This document shows, piece by piece, positions 11,301-22,900 of a DNA stretch of 64,000 bases. The DNA lies in the NCBI GenBank assembly GCA_026770025.1, contig JAMXDE010000008.1, forward strand, positions 1,922,001 through 1,986,000, written 5' to 3'. Each line of letters starts with the position of its first letter. Position 1 is the stretch's first letter. The notes beneath the pieces were generated by a model. That model did no database searches and was not told where the DNA came from. It was given only the letters and a program-made list of their open reading frames with translations. Made by a program: the position numbers and the translations under genes. Source of the stretch: Craspedostauros australis. Its lineage: Eukaryota; Bacillariophyta; Bacillariophyceae; Mastogloiales; Achnanthaceae.

Positions 11301-12727
11301 GATGGTGGAATACTGCTTCACGCGACCTTGCTTGGCGTACATCGCATCCATCTGATGCTGCACTTGCTCGATCTCACGCAACAAACCGTCCAGCTTGCTG
11401 CGCTCGTCGCGGAACCTCGGCAGCAGCTCCTCCTGATCGGCTTCCGCTTTTGCGATCTGACCGTTCAGCTCTTTGAGCTGGGCCTTGGACTTGACCAGCT
11501 CCTCCGCCCCGACCTTCGCGCGCTCCCTGTACTCCTCCATGTCCCATTTGCACTGCTCACGATGCTTCACTGCATCCTTCTTGTCCTGCTCCAGGCGCCC
11601 CAGCTGCAATCGGTTGCGGCGGAGGTTCTGCGCCTGCGTCCGCAGCGTGCTCTCGGCATCCTGGATTTGGTCCTGCGTGCGGCGATGGTCCTCGTGCATA
11701 GCCTGGTACTGCCCGGCATGTTCCTCCCGCTGCGTCTCCAACTGCAGCAACGCGTGCCGGGCCTTGCGCAGCTCCTTCTCGTACAGGGTGTACTCCAGCG
11801 ACTTGCGTTGGCGATCAAGCTGCTGGTAGGTCCGGAGTTCCTCCGTCTCTCCTTGAAGCTCCTGAAGGCGCTTGTCGATATCGGACAGGATCTCATCCAT
11901 CTTCTCGATAGATTGCTCGTTCTCCTTCATCTTGATTTGCGATTCCTTCTTCTTCTCGTCGTACACCGTGGTTCCCGCCACCTGCTGGAGGAGATTGAGT
12001 CGTTCCGCATCGGTCATCGTGCAGAGGTCCTGGATCTTACCTTGCTCTACCATGAAGTAGGGGTTGGACTTGGAGAAGCCGGCTCCCTCCAGCAGGCTGG
12101 CGATCTCTTGCTTCGTGGCGCGCTTGCGTTGCAGGAAGAATTCATCCTTCTTGCTTCCGATGGTGCGTCGCAGCACGACCTCATCGGAATGCTCCAACGC
12201 AAATCGGTTGTCGGAGTTGTCAAAGACGATCTCCACGAAGGCGTTGACGGCTGCCGATCCGGTTCCTTCGTGCAGCAGCGCTCTGCGTTCTCTCTGTGAT
12301 TGTCCGTCCAAGGCATCAAAATGTGGCAGAGTAGTGCAATGTACGGGTGTTGTATGGTGTATGGTGCATGTGTTAGAGGCGTGCGGGAGTGTACAGCGAG
12401 TGGAACCACAGATGCGGGCGTTTTATATCCCGTTCCATCTTCGTGGCACCATCGCGGTCCAATCCATGCAATGCAGCAAAAGCAACGAAGGAACGAAGCA
12501 CTATGCTTTCTCTAGAGACAGAGAGAGGGATAGAGAGAGGGACTTACAGCACCCAAGGTGTAGAATCGCGGACTGAGCAAAACGAACTGGACTGCGGCGA
12601 AGAGGTTCGATTTGCCATGGCCATTGGATCCGATCACGATGTTGGTCGTTGGAGAGAAAGGTTCCTGCAGCTCCAGTTGTCGCTTGAACGACCGGAAGTT
12701 CGATATCGTGATCTGCTTGATGTGCAT
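8352..12727 (-). CDS. SMC3: Cohesin subunit SMC3
   Basis: Three exons on the minus strand: 12727-12548, 12293-9642 and 9368-8352. They are joined in phase 0 across GT-AG introns of 254 and 273 nt and give 1282 residues (family ~1200). SMC3 pairs with SMC1 in cohesin, the ring that holds sister chromatids together. Visible features are the N-terminal ATPase half with Walker A GSNGHGKS (33-40), long coiled coils, a hinge around 520-675, and the C-terminal half with signature LSGGQKALVALAL (~1147) and Walker B FYIFDELDQALD. Lys108-Lys109 in GSKKDEFF correspond to the lysine pair acetylated by Eco1/ESCO to establish cohesion. Unusual for the family is a ~25-residue Asp/Glu insertion near 1080-1105, between the coiled coil and the ABC signature. 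The start ATG at 12727 gives MHIKQITISNFRSF, matching the family N terminus. Confidence 0.97.
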
Positions 12728-14187
12728 GGTTGTTCCTGGTGATAGTGATGATGATGATGGTGATGGCACCAGAGATGGCGATCGATTTATAATATTTCCT
12801 CCTTGGTGTTGTGTTGGTGTTGCTTCTTGGTGTTGCTTCTTGGTTGGCTTGGTATTTGTGTTGTTGTTGGGCTGTTGTGGTCGTTCCTGTTGTTTTTGGC
12901 GGATCCCAAAAAGTTGTTGATCCACGCAACATGGAACGAAGTTCGCTGAAATTGGCGCGAAGACATCTGCGGTAGTCAAGCTGATCGAGAACAAACTCGA
13001 TTTATTCACACTGGTCGTAGACGCCTACACCCGATGATGCGCTCTCAGCAGTGTACAACAGCATGATACTGCATCGAGACTAACCAACTGTGTTGCTCTG
13101 TGGGATGAGGAAAGGATGATAGCTCGATCATCTTGCAATAGCGAGTCCAATCCAACACTCCTATGACGGTACGCTGTATCATCGAAGTATTCGATCGACA
13201 CATCGAAGCACCCATTTCAACATCGTTTCTGGCACATGTCTGCATGTCCTTTGGGTAGGCTCAAGAGAACGAACCCTCCAAAAGGCGGAGGAGACAAGAC
13301 TTCATGAGATAGCAATCACAGCAGCCATGGCAACGTCGCCAACCAGTTCGGTGAGATACGACTACCAGTCAGAAGCACCGATAGTATGGCCAGAGGTGAT
13401 GGAAGGGGCCCTCTTGCGAGTGCCAGTACATCATCATCTGCAGTTCTGCGCCCGAATGAGACGGATCCAGACGCTCAATTGCACAGAACCATTCTTCCCA
13501 GAACATCAAGAGAAATGACCTGTCGCACCTGTGGGTCAATCACCGAAAAGATGAACTATTATCTCATCTCATGGTATTACATGTAATATCGTTCGTACGG
13601 CTCGCATGTTTGCCATGTTCTGGTGGAGGAATAGAGACCTTCCGAGCCAACTCGTCGGATGCCAGGGACAGCACTGAATATGGGGATTGCGACTTGCCGT
13701 CGATTTGATCTGCCCTACATCGAAGCATCAATGGCGAATAACGACGTCAGTGCGCTTGAAGGAATTGCCCGCGCACTTATGAGCCTCCAGAAGATCCGTT
13801 GCAAGTGGAGCGCATGTTTTTCTGCGCTGCAGCCCGCGCCGAAATGGGAGCTTGATCAATCTCATCAGGATTGCCAGCCGTACTCACAAAGCGGCCTGAG
13901 ACGACTTGGAAAGCCAAGGCGTATTCCTCCTTCCCTCCTCTCCACGATGGCTTTCGGTACAGCCTGCTCGCGGGCGACAAACGGGGACTGTGTCTTGCGT
14001 CGAGTATCTGCTATCACTCATGGCATGACCGCGCATTCGATTGCATTGCATGCAATGCCCCAACGAATTCGGAAGCAGTGCGTGCGCAGATCCATGCGTA
14101 TTCCAAAATACGTACGAGCAAAATTGGTGCTCCACGAACACTTCGCTGCAATGATCGCATGGCATTACACATGCTGCCCAATGGTTT
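12728..14187. other. Intergenic, no supported gene
   Basis: SMC3 upstream region and spacer. A 230-codon plus-strand ORF at 13659-14351 overlaps the antisense of the next gene and resembles no protein. Nothing else is supported. Confidence 0.4.
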
Positions 14188-14643
14188 CTAGTTCCGCGCT
14201 TGCGCCAACACATTCGTGCAGGCATTCCAAATTTGTTTTCGAACGTCCGGCTGCGCGCAGTACTCCAGCACCGCCGTCTGGAAGTTGGCCACGGAGGAGA
14301 ATCCTTGCGCCACCATGCCTGCCTTCATCAAGATGCCGGCGACGTTCTTGAGGAGCCTTTCCTTGTCGGATGCGTCGAGGCTGGACAACGAGAGGACCAT
14401 GCCGTCGTAATCGTCAGCCTTCATGTATCCCGTGATGCTGCCCGCGATGCCGCCCACCAGACCACCGACGGGACCGCCGATCATGCCACCCATCATGGCG
14501 CCGCCGCCGGCATAGAGGGATTGCTGGAAGGAGGATCGCACAGTCTTGCGCATGTCGGGCGAATCCCGGAGGTATTGGACAAAGGCTGTATGAGCACCTT
14601 CGATGAAGCCCGGGTCCATGTCTGGTTCTGGAAAATCGTCCAT
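14188..14643 (-). CDS. C19orf12-like glycine-zipper membrane protein
   Basis: Single-exon gene of 151 codons plus stop. The start chosen is the ATG at 14643 (MDDFPEPD, good ATCATGG context). An upstream in-frame ATG at 14706 would add 21 polar residues of low conservation value. The centre is a glycine-zipper hairpin (GGGAMMGGMIGGPVGGLVGG) likely to insert into membrane. It is followed by a helical tail with a ...LSSLDASDKERLL... segment and Val-, Ala- and Gln-rich helices. This order (short helical N terminus, glycine zipper, ~70-residue helical tail) matches the C19orf12 family, whose human member is linked to mitochondria, ER and lipid metabolism and to neurodegeneration. Its molecular function is unknown. 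The family call rests on pattern and length, not on an alignment. Confidence 0.7.
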   Translation of the reverse strand: MDDFPEPDMDPGFIEGAHTAFVQYLRDSPDMRKTVRSSFQQSLYAGGGAMMGGMIGGPVGGLVGGIAGSITGYMKADDYDGMVLSLSSLDASDKERLLKNVAGILMKAGMVAQGFSSVANFQTAVLEYCAQPDVRKQIWNACTNVLAQARN

Positions 14644-16085
14644 GATGGTGGTACTCAAAGTGCGCTCTCTATTAGTAGAGTGTTGGAGTTGCTGGTGTCT
14701 CTCCAATTCTTTCTGGTTTCTGTGCGTCTCTACGCCTCTCGCTGCAGATGATGGATGTGATCGTCAAAAACCTTGTTGTGGCAACTATGCTTCTTTATTG
14801 TATAATAGAATAGTATGTATGGTACGAGGATGCGTTTTGTGGAAAGTAGCGTCAACTCTGAAGCGTGCAACCAATCGATGGATGGAAGGTCCCTCCCGCA
14901 GGTTTGGGATCAGACGCCTGTCTCCTCCACTTGTTCCCCACCTCCCTCTTCCCCGCGCTCGAAGATCATGCGGGGAAGATCGTGTCAGCTTGTTTGTTGG
15001 CAGATTCTTGCGTTTGTTCTTTGTTCTTCCGCGACTGTCGTTGTTTCGTGTTTGAAACGAAGCATAGCTCTGTTCCAAATATGGTAGTTCAATTACGAGG
15101 CTAATTTCCTTCATCAAATACGACTTTGTTGTTTCACAAAGTCCTTTCGGAGAAGAGGTTGCGTCATTGTGTTCGCGAAAGACGTGAATTCTTGCCAAAC
15201 AGCTGCTTTTTCTCAACACCTGTGCTCGATCAATCCGAATAAACGGTCTGATGAGGTGTCACTTGACACGAGTTCAATCATGGATACATGTGAGAATGGA
15301 AGATTCCATTTCGGATGCCAATTCGAGCTTGATTTGTGTTGAAGTTGAAGCTCGCGATGGAACTTCACTTGGAGCAAGATCGGGCGAAGAAAGGTGAGCA
15401 GCGGGCACGCAAACACAGCGACGGCGACATCATCAGCGCTGAGCACACTGCGCACACACAACGCACCACCAACCATCGCAACAACCCCAACAACGTACCC
15501 ACGACAACTTCAACACCTGGAGACAACAACGAAAAACGACAAGAAATCGTGACCCCAGAACACCCAACTGCTCGATCACTGCAGGGCAAAAGAGAGCAAA
15601 CCGTCATAGGAACGTGTCAACTTCCAACATAGAACATCCATCGATCGTCTCATCGATCGTCCCATCAGTCCATCAGGCGGGCGATTGTGGCAGTGGCAGT
15701 GGCAGTGATTGTGGGAGTGCCTCCGTTGGCGGTATCATCGTCATCGTTGTTGGCAAGGGATTCAACGAAGCTGATTGCATCGGAGTGCAGCAAATCCGTT
15801 GGATATCTTCAACCAACCATTCAAATAGCAGGCGTGAGCATGATGATGGGATCGAATAGAACAGCATCGTGCGGTCCCTCTACGTCTGCCACACAGGCAG
15901 AAGACAAAAGCAAGCCCGAGACAGCTACATCATCGCTGTCGGGGCCATCATCATCACCATCATCCCCACTTCTGCTTCAGCTTGCACAATCGCCTGTGCG
16001 ATCGTCATCAATACTCGTACAATTAGCACCATCAGCAAGGAACTCACCGAAGCACGCGCAAAGACACTCCGCACATACGGTGTTG
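14644..16085. other. Divergent intergenic region
   Basis: Spacer between the C19orf12-like gene (-) and the HAT-repeat gene (+). The frame of the downstream gene stays open upstream to 15687, with possible ATGs near 15840, but the presequence argues for a start at 16086, so this part is treated as leader. No other gene is seen. Confidence 0.4.
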
Positions 16086-18856
16086 ATGCCGATGCGAGTG
16101 TGCGCGCTTGCGTTGATCGCCATGATGGCAACCACCACAACGGCAAGGATACCATGCGCCGATGCCTTTGCTGTACCCTCATCGAATAGAGCCATGCAAA
16201 ATACAGCCGCACGCACGTATCACGCCACTGCCACACAACGCTACAACTCGCTGCTCATGTCGATGTCGTCGTCCTTCTCCGACAATGAAGACAGATGGCA
16301 AAACTCGGAACAGACGCCAGCCAACAACAAATCCAAACGGCCCATCGCAGCCACGGGAGAAATACCAAAGCCGCGACCTAGAACAAAGCGGAAGAAGTAT
16401 CGTCGTAAGAAGACCATTCCAGAAACTGAAATGGCAACGCGCCGACTGAAAGAAGAACGGCAGGCCCAGTACGATCAGGTCGTTGCGGAGGGCAGCACCA
16501 ATTTGTGGAGTTTCGAAGGCCTCTTTCCGGAACCCGTGCTGGATCAGGAATCCATTGATTTTGATTTGTACGAAATGAAACGACGGGATGCCACGATCAG
16601 CAAGGTGCGCCAGCGACAGCAGACCGTGGAGGACGGTCGCGATCAGGCAGCAAACCAGGCAAGTGACGCGACGAAAAAGAATTCAAACACAAACACGGCG
16701 GATGCTGGTCTGGCCAATGTTGTGGCCTTCGTGGATGAAATTGCACCCGCCACAACGACAAATGGGGATGACACGACGGCTACATCCGCCGACAGCAACA
16801 GCAACAGCACTATCAACGCCACTAACCCGGTGCTCACCGATATCCCAAGCGCAGACGCCAATTCATCCGGCAAGGTCGATTTCGAACTCACGCGGCTGGT
16901 CGAAGACCGCGTGTACGGATATCGCCGCAGCAACGGCGCTTACGACACCTCACTCATGGGCGACGGCGCGGTGAAGTTCCGGGAAGGTGTGCGCCTCAGT
17001 AAAGCCCTTCCAGTCAACGCCGCGCGTCTCAATTATTACGCAAAGAAGGAACTGCGCAGAGATCGTGTCGAAGAGGCGCAGGAGCTGTACGAGATGGCCA
17101 TCTCCGTTGACCCGCAGGATGGACGTGCCTACCTGGGTCTCTCGCGGTCTGCCGAACGGCGCAGGGACACGCAGCTGGCACGGGAATGGTTGCGCCGTGG
17201 AGTGGCCAATTCCGTCTCCTTTGACCACAACGGCGAACGCGATCGTGGCGCGAACCCATTCCTCCTGCAATCCCTGGGTGTGCTCGAAGAGAAATGCGGC
17301 AACCTCGGACGCGCTGAGGCCTTGTATTTGGAAGCCATCAAATCGCGCCCATCGCATGCTGCCGGATGGGTCGCGCTGGCGCAGCTGCGGACACGCAAAT
17401 TCCGTCAGAGCGCCGCGGCGGGACGTCTGTGTTACGAAACCGCATCGCGTGAATTGACGCTGGCCAACAAACCCCAATCATCCCACGTCTTCACGGCATG
17501 GGCCTCCATGGAGTACAAGAAGGTCAACGACGTGTGCCGCGCACGCGAATTGTACCAGGCAGCTTTGGAAATCGATCCCAAGTGCTCCGCCGCGTGGTTG
17601 CAGCTGGGTGTCATGGAAACCGCCGTCGGGCAGTACGAGGCGGCGCAGGATTGCTACGACGCCGTGCTCAAATTCGATCCGCGCAATTCCCGCGTGCTGC
17701 AGGCCTATGCCATCATGGAGACGAAACGTGAAAATAGCCGCAAGGCTATCGACCTTTTCGAACGGGCCCTGCAGGCAAACAAGCGGGATGCCGGTGTGTT
17801 GCAAGCCTACGGCGTGTACGTATCGGAGGCGCTGGGTGACGTGGATTCGGCGCGGAAGTTGTGAGTAACACGGAGTGCATGTCGGTCTGGTTTGGAGTTG
17901 CTACTGCTGCCTTTGCTGATGCTTGCGCAACGTGAATGTTGGACTGGCTATCCTGTCTCATCCAATCAATCCAAATTCTGAATTCTCACATGATGCTGTC
18001 GTGGCGCTGCCGATCACTATTTTGTTTCTATTTCTCTTGCTTCCTCCCTGCATGTTGTCATACGTGTCTTGGTCACATTATACTATATTTGCGCGGTTGC
18101 GGCTGATACTGCAGATTCCGAAAAGCAACGAAGATCAACAAACGCCATTCACCGGCATGGCAAGCTTGGGGTGTGTTGGAGACCCGACATGGCGACCCCC
18201 GCCGGGCACGTGACATCTTCCAGCAAGGGATCTGGAACTGCGCGCAGGCGTCGGGTGGTCGTTCCGGCGGATACGGCTGCGCACGACTTTGGCAAGCATG
18301 GGGCGTTCTGGAAGTGCAGGAAGGCGATGACGCCGCGGCCCGCCGATGTTTGAGCCGAGCATTGGATGCTGACAATCGCAACGTGGCGGCCGTCACGGCG
18401 TGGGCGCAGATGGAGGAGGAACTTGGCAATCTGAAGGAGGCCACCATGGTCTACGAACGATTCATGAAACAATTTGCTCCGGGTACGGCAGAAAAGGCGA
18501 CGGTGTGGAGATCGTACGAGCTCATGCTGCAACGGGCGGGCGACATGCAAGGATCGCGTGAGGTGTACCAACGGTCGATGAGCGAGAGCTTTGCCATCGT
18601 CGATGATGACAGCCTCAGCGACAAAGCAAGGCGATCGGCACGACGTGAGGCCGCCAAAGCAAAGGAAGCGGCGAACGCAGCAACACAAGATGCTTCGTCC
18701 GCCAAGAAGAGAAATCGCGAAGTGGAAGTTGTGCGATGGGAGACCGGATCCAGCGACATGAAGTCCGAGGTGTGGATGAACGAAGGCTCCATCGAGGGCA
18801 AGGTCCCGCAGTCCGTTATGGACAAGAAATCCAAGCAGACGAAGACGAAACAGTAG
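16086..18856 (+). CDS. Plastid-targeted HAT/TPR-repeat RNA maturation protein (Mbb1/HCF107-like)
   Basis: Two exons, 16086-17860 and 18115-18856, with a GTGAGT...GCAG intron of 254 nt (phase 2), encode 838 residues. The join reads SARKL|FRKATKIN, continuing a HAT repeat smoothly. Residues 1-31 form a signal peptide ending in the diatom-type site ADA|FAVP (F28), followed by a Thr/Arg-rich transit region, so import into a secondary plastid is predicted. Residues ~90-310 are charged and low complexity. Residues ~310-755 are about ten HAT/TPR helices, with phrases such as RARELYQAALEIDPKCSAAW and WQAWGVLE. Family knowledge: Mbb1 and HCF107 bind the 5' ends of psbB/psbH transcripts and stabilise them. 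A role in plastid mRNA maturation is inferred. Upstream in-frame ATGs near 15840 would bury the signal peptide and were not used. Confidence 0.85.
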
Positions 18857-19981
18857 CTGGGTGTACCAACTCCACGCATACCGCTTACGAGCATGGTATC
18901 AGTCCCAGCATTGCAGCTCATGAAAGAGCAGCGCACGCAACCTCTCCATTTGGGCAAGGACGTAGTACGTAGGGCGAAGTAATAGAAGACCATAATCTCA
19001 AGACTGCGAGTGCGAGTACGCATGACTCGCGAAGGCCTTCGATAGCCGAACCTGCGACCACATGCAGGAGAACGGATCATCATGGAAGTCCGTACGAGTA
19101 TTATAATGCGTTCGGATTCCTGATTGCATGGCATTATGCTATTCATGCCTTGCGGAAGCTCACTCATTCGTTTGTTCGTTCACCCATCCTTCCATTTAGT
19201 CGTACCCATTCGTCGGATCGAACTCACAGATTGCCGCTTGTTCTTTTCGCAGATTGCGTGGCCCGAAGAGCGATCGCAAGAGACGACACGAGACGAACGA
19301 TTGGGACGATACACGATTTTGTGTCCGGAGGTGGCGCTGGTTCGTCCATGTGAGCAGAACACCTTTTTGTTCGTTCATGTGACCGTCGTGTGACCCAACA
19401 GCGACACCTACAATGTCGCACTTCCATAAATAATTCGCCACAACGTGAAGTTCGAAGCTGAAGAAAGGTCACACGGGCTTGTATCTAGCGGAAGATCAGT
19501 CATTGCGATTGACATTGACGTCCACAAGAACACTGAGCGTTTTGCGCCCGCAACCAACGTTACAGGGTGTCAACTTGGAACGTACGCGCCAAACACAAGG
19601 GAGGATAGGTAAGATGTTGGGTCACGTTGAGCAGCACAAACACGGACAAGGACAACGTAAACACCGTTTCAAGTCAACACAGTGTATCGCAATCACAACA
19701 AACAAGGTGGCACAAGGAGAGCATCGCCAAAGCAAAAGAAGTCCAAAGTCCAAACAGCACCAACGACAACATCAACAACAACATCAACAACGACATCAAC
19801 ATCAACAACAATCAAAACGAAGACGGAAACAACAACAACAAGGGGTACAAACGCATCGCGCAAAGGAGACAAAGATCGTGCCAATCCGATACCCACCATA
19901 GTCATATCATATTAAACATCGCATGCATATCGCGCATCATCTGGCTTGGCAAGGCGCGTATGCAACGAAAGAACAGCCATC
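18857..19981. other. Intergenic and probable 5' leader
   Basis: No gene is supported. From about 19740 to 19850 the sequence is a CAACA/CATCAACAA-rich run, probably part of the leader of the downstream gene. Confidence 0.4.
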
Positions 19982-22900
19982 ATGCGATCTGCATCCGCAG
20001 CTGCTTCGACCATGGCGGCGCCCATCAGCTCCGAAACAACCAGCATCGGAGTGAAGAAGAAGCCACGCAAAGAGACCACCAGCAAAGCGAAGACCAAACC
20101 AAAGATGAAGGCGACAGCGAAGTCAGCACTGGTCAAGTCCACGGTGAAGAAAAAGAAGAAGCCATCGCGCGGCGGGGCTGCTGCTCCTGTTGATGCCAGT
20201 GTCATCAGCGCTACTGCTGCTCGCAGCACACAGCAAGGAGACGCGACAGCGAACATGGAAGCCGCCACGGGCAAGGTTGTCATCCCACCCAAGACGAAGG
20301 AGAGCAAAGTCGACAATACGAAGCCTGCGAAGGCCAACAAGCTTGCTATGAGGTCCGATGCTGCTAAAATGGCAAAAGGTGCTCGACCCAAGCGGCGAAG
20401 GTCTAAGGATTCATTGGGAGACAGCACCATCTCCACGTTGGATAGTTCTGGTTCTATCGGAGAGGTCTTCTACGGTGGTTACAACGACAACGGCAAAACT
20501 GACAACGATGGTGCTGTTGGTGATAACGATGGCATCAACGATGAGAATTCGTCAAGACGTGGCAATCAACGCAAGACCGGTGCTGTTGCGGCCGATGAGC
20601 CAAGCGATGACGCCGACGCAGACGCAGGTGCCTCAAGGAGAGGGCGAGACAAGGATAGGGACAAGAGTGTGACGCGCAAGGCGAAATCGAGATCGAATTC
20701 AAAATCCGGTTCTGTCGTGGGGGAACGCAGCATCAGGAAACGCCGCACCGTCCCGAAACGAGGCAGATCTGCCGACAAGGCGGCGCAACCAGCGAAGGCC
20801 CCCGCAGACAGTGCAGCGGATGACACCAAGGTCAAAGCCAAGGGGAAAACGCGATCAAAGTCAAAGTCAGGATTGAAAGACGCGACGGGAGACGTTGGCA
20901 GCAGAGGACGGGCAGACGCCGCAGAAGAACCGAAAGCGGCGAAACGAAGCAAGAGCATTTCCAAGCGACCAACGCGCAAGGAAAGAACGAAGCTTACAGC
21001 AACCAAGTCATCCATATCTCTCCCCGATGACATGGACCTTGCTATTCTGGCTGAGAGGGAGTTGAAAGAAGACGTGGCAATCGGACCGGCGACCAAGATG
21101 CCAAAGAAAGCCAAAGCGGTGAAATCAGCGAACGCCGCCAATACCACCTCCACGAAACCAAGGAGGAGGGCATCCCTTGCATCCAAGAAGGCCAGCCGTG
21201 CCAAGATCCCGTCTGATGACGTGGAAGCCAGCAACAGATCGACGTCACTCACATCCGTCGCATCATCGGTTGTGTCCGAGAAAGGTGCAACTGAGGAGGT
21301 GATGCGACCGATTGGGACAGAGGGTGAACCTTCACGCGACGCTCATGTACCAGTTGATCAGTTGGACACGGAGACCTCACGCATCGAAATTCCTCACATG
21401 ATCGATTCTCAGGTCGGCAAACCAGACGGAATATCCGGATCGCACACCAAAGCACGCGGTGAGCAGCAGGAGCTGGACAAGGATACGTCGCATTCGAAGA
21501 GGCGGGCGAGATCAAAGCTAAGAAAGCCCAAGGATGACGACAAGAAGTCAGCACTCTCCTCTTCGCAGCACACAAGCAAGAAAGCTGCCGCCAAGAAGAG
21601 ACGTCCAGCAAGCAAGGACAAAGAAGAGATTTCAACTCATGGTGAAGAGGCGGATAATGGATCCAGCAATGTCAAAGCCAACCCATCGCCATCGTTGCCA
21701 TCAGCAGAAGCAGTTGCATCGTCGTCTGCGCCACAGGTATCAGCATCATCACCTTCACACACTGCACCCAATAATGCACGTCATCAAATTGGTGAAGCAG
21801 ACACTGAGTACGGCGAGGCGGATCTGAAGGACGCGTCCACCAAAGAAGCTACCAAGCTCAAAACCGGCAAGTCCAAGGGTGCAGACAAGAAGTCGGCGCT
21901 GTCGTCTTCGCAGCACACACGCAAGAAAGGCACCAAGAAGAAACGTTCAACACAGAAGGAAAAAGCAAAGAGTTCTACTGATGGTATGGGGGCGGTCGTT
22001 GGGGACGCTGATGGCACATCTGGCAACGTCAAAGGCAATTCATCGTCGGCATCACCATCGCTAGAGACAGCAGCATCGCTGATGTCAGCCCCACAGGCAC
22101 CATCTGCGTCGCCTTCCCTCAGTAAATCGAACACGGATAGAGAGACGGGCCAAACTGAAACTGGCCACGGTGAACAGGAGGAGTTGGATCAGGCAACAAC
22201 GCATTCGAAGAGGCGAACGAGATCAAAGACGAAAAAGACGAAGGACGATGACGACAAGAAGTCAGCATTGTCTTGTTCACAGCATTCACGCAAGAAAGGC
22301 GTCAAGAAGAAGCGCTCTGCGAATAAGGAAAAGGTAGAGAGTGCTGCCGATGATGCGCAACCGAAAGCTGGCGAAATGGATACTGGACATGGCGATTCGA
22401 AAACATCGGAGGAGCCAAACCAGAGCAAAACGAAGGAGGCTGGCGCTCACGGCAACGGCAACGCCAATCCATCGTCGTCGCCAGATGAATTCAATACGCA
22501 AGACCAGCTTGGTCAAATTGAGCCTGAATATGGTGAGTTGAAGCTGAAGGACGCAACAAGCAAAGAATCCATCAAGTCCGCAGCTGGAAACTCCAAGGAC
22601 AAGAAGCAGCAATCAGACGAGCTATCGAAAAGTAGCAGCCATCATCGGCGGATGAAGCGACATCCATCCAAGACATCCAAGAAGAGCCGGTCCTCCAGCA
22701 AACCGAAGAAGTTCAAGACCGTAGACGTTAACGCGGACGACAGCGACAGCAACAGCAACAGCGATCAGGCAAATGATAATGCACCCGCGACGGCGGATAA
22801 GGACACTGCCAGTGCTGCAGCAGATGGTGAGTCGGATCCAATCCCAGAAGCTCGACAACCGTCAACACAAGAGAGTCAAGACGTGCTCGGGGATGCAGAT

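Noticed and set aside
11217-12299. Long Leu-rich ORF (360 codons) on the plus strand
   Set aside because: It is the antisense shadow of SMC3 coiled-coil exon 2; codon structure follows SMC3, and the composition (Leu/His/Gln) is that expected from the complement.
13659-14351. 230-codon plus-strand ORF
   Set aside because: The 3' part lies antisense to the C19orf12-like gene; the rest shows no conserved feature.
14644-14706. Upstream ATG for the C19orf12-like protein
   Set aside because: The extra 21 residues (polar, Gln/Arg/Thr) look like leader sequence; the ATG at 14643 has the better context and a plausible N terminus.
15687-16085. N-terminal extension of the HAT-repeat protein
   Set aside because: The frame is open, but the first ATG-bearing part is low complexity. 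Starting at 16086 places a signal peptide with an ASAFAP-type site exactly at the N terminus.
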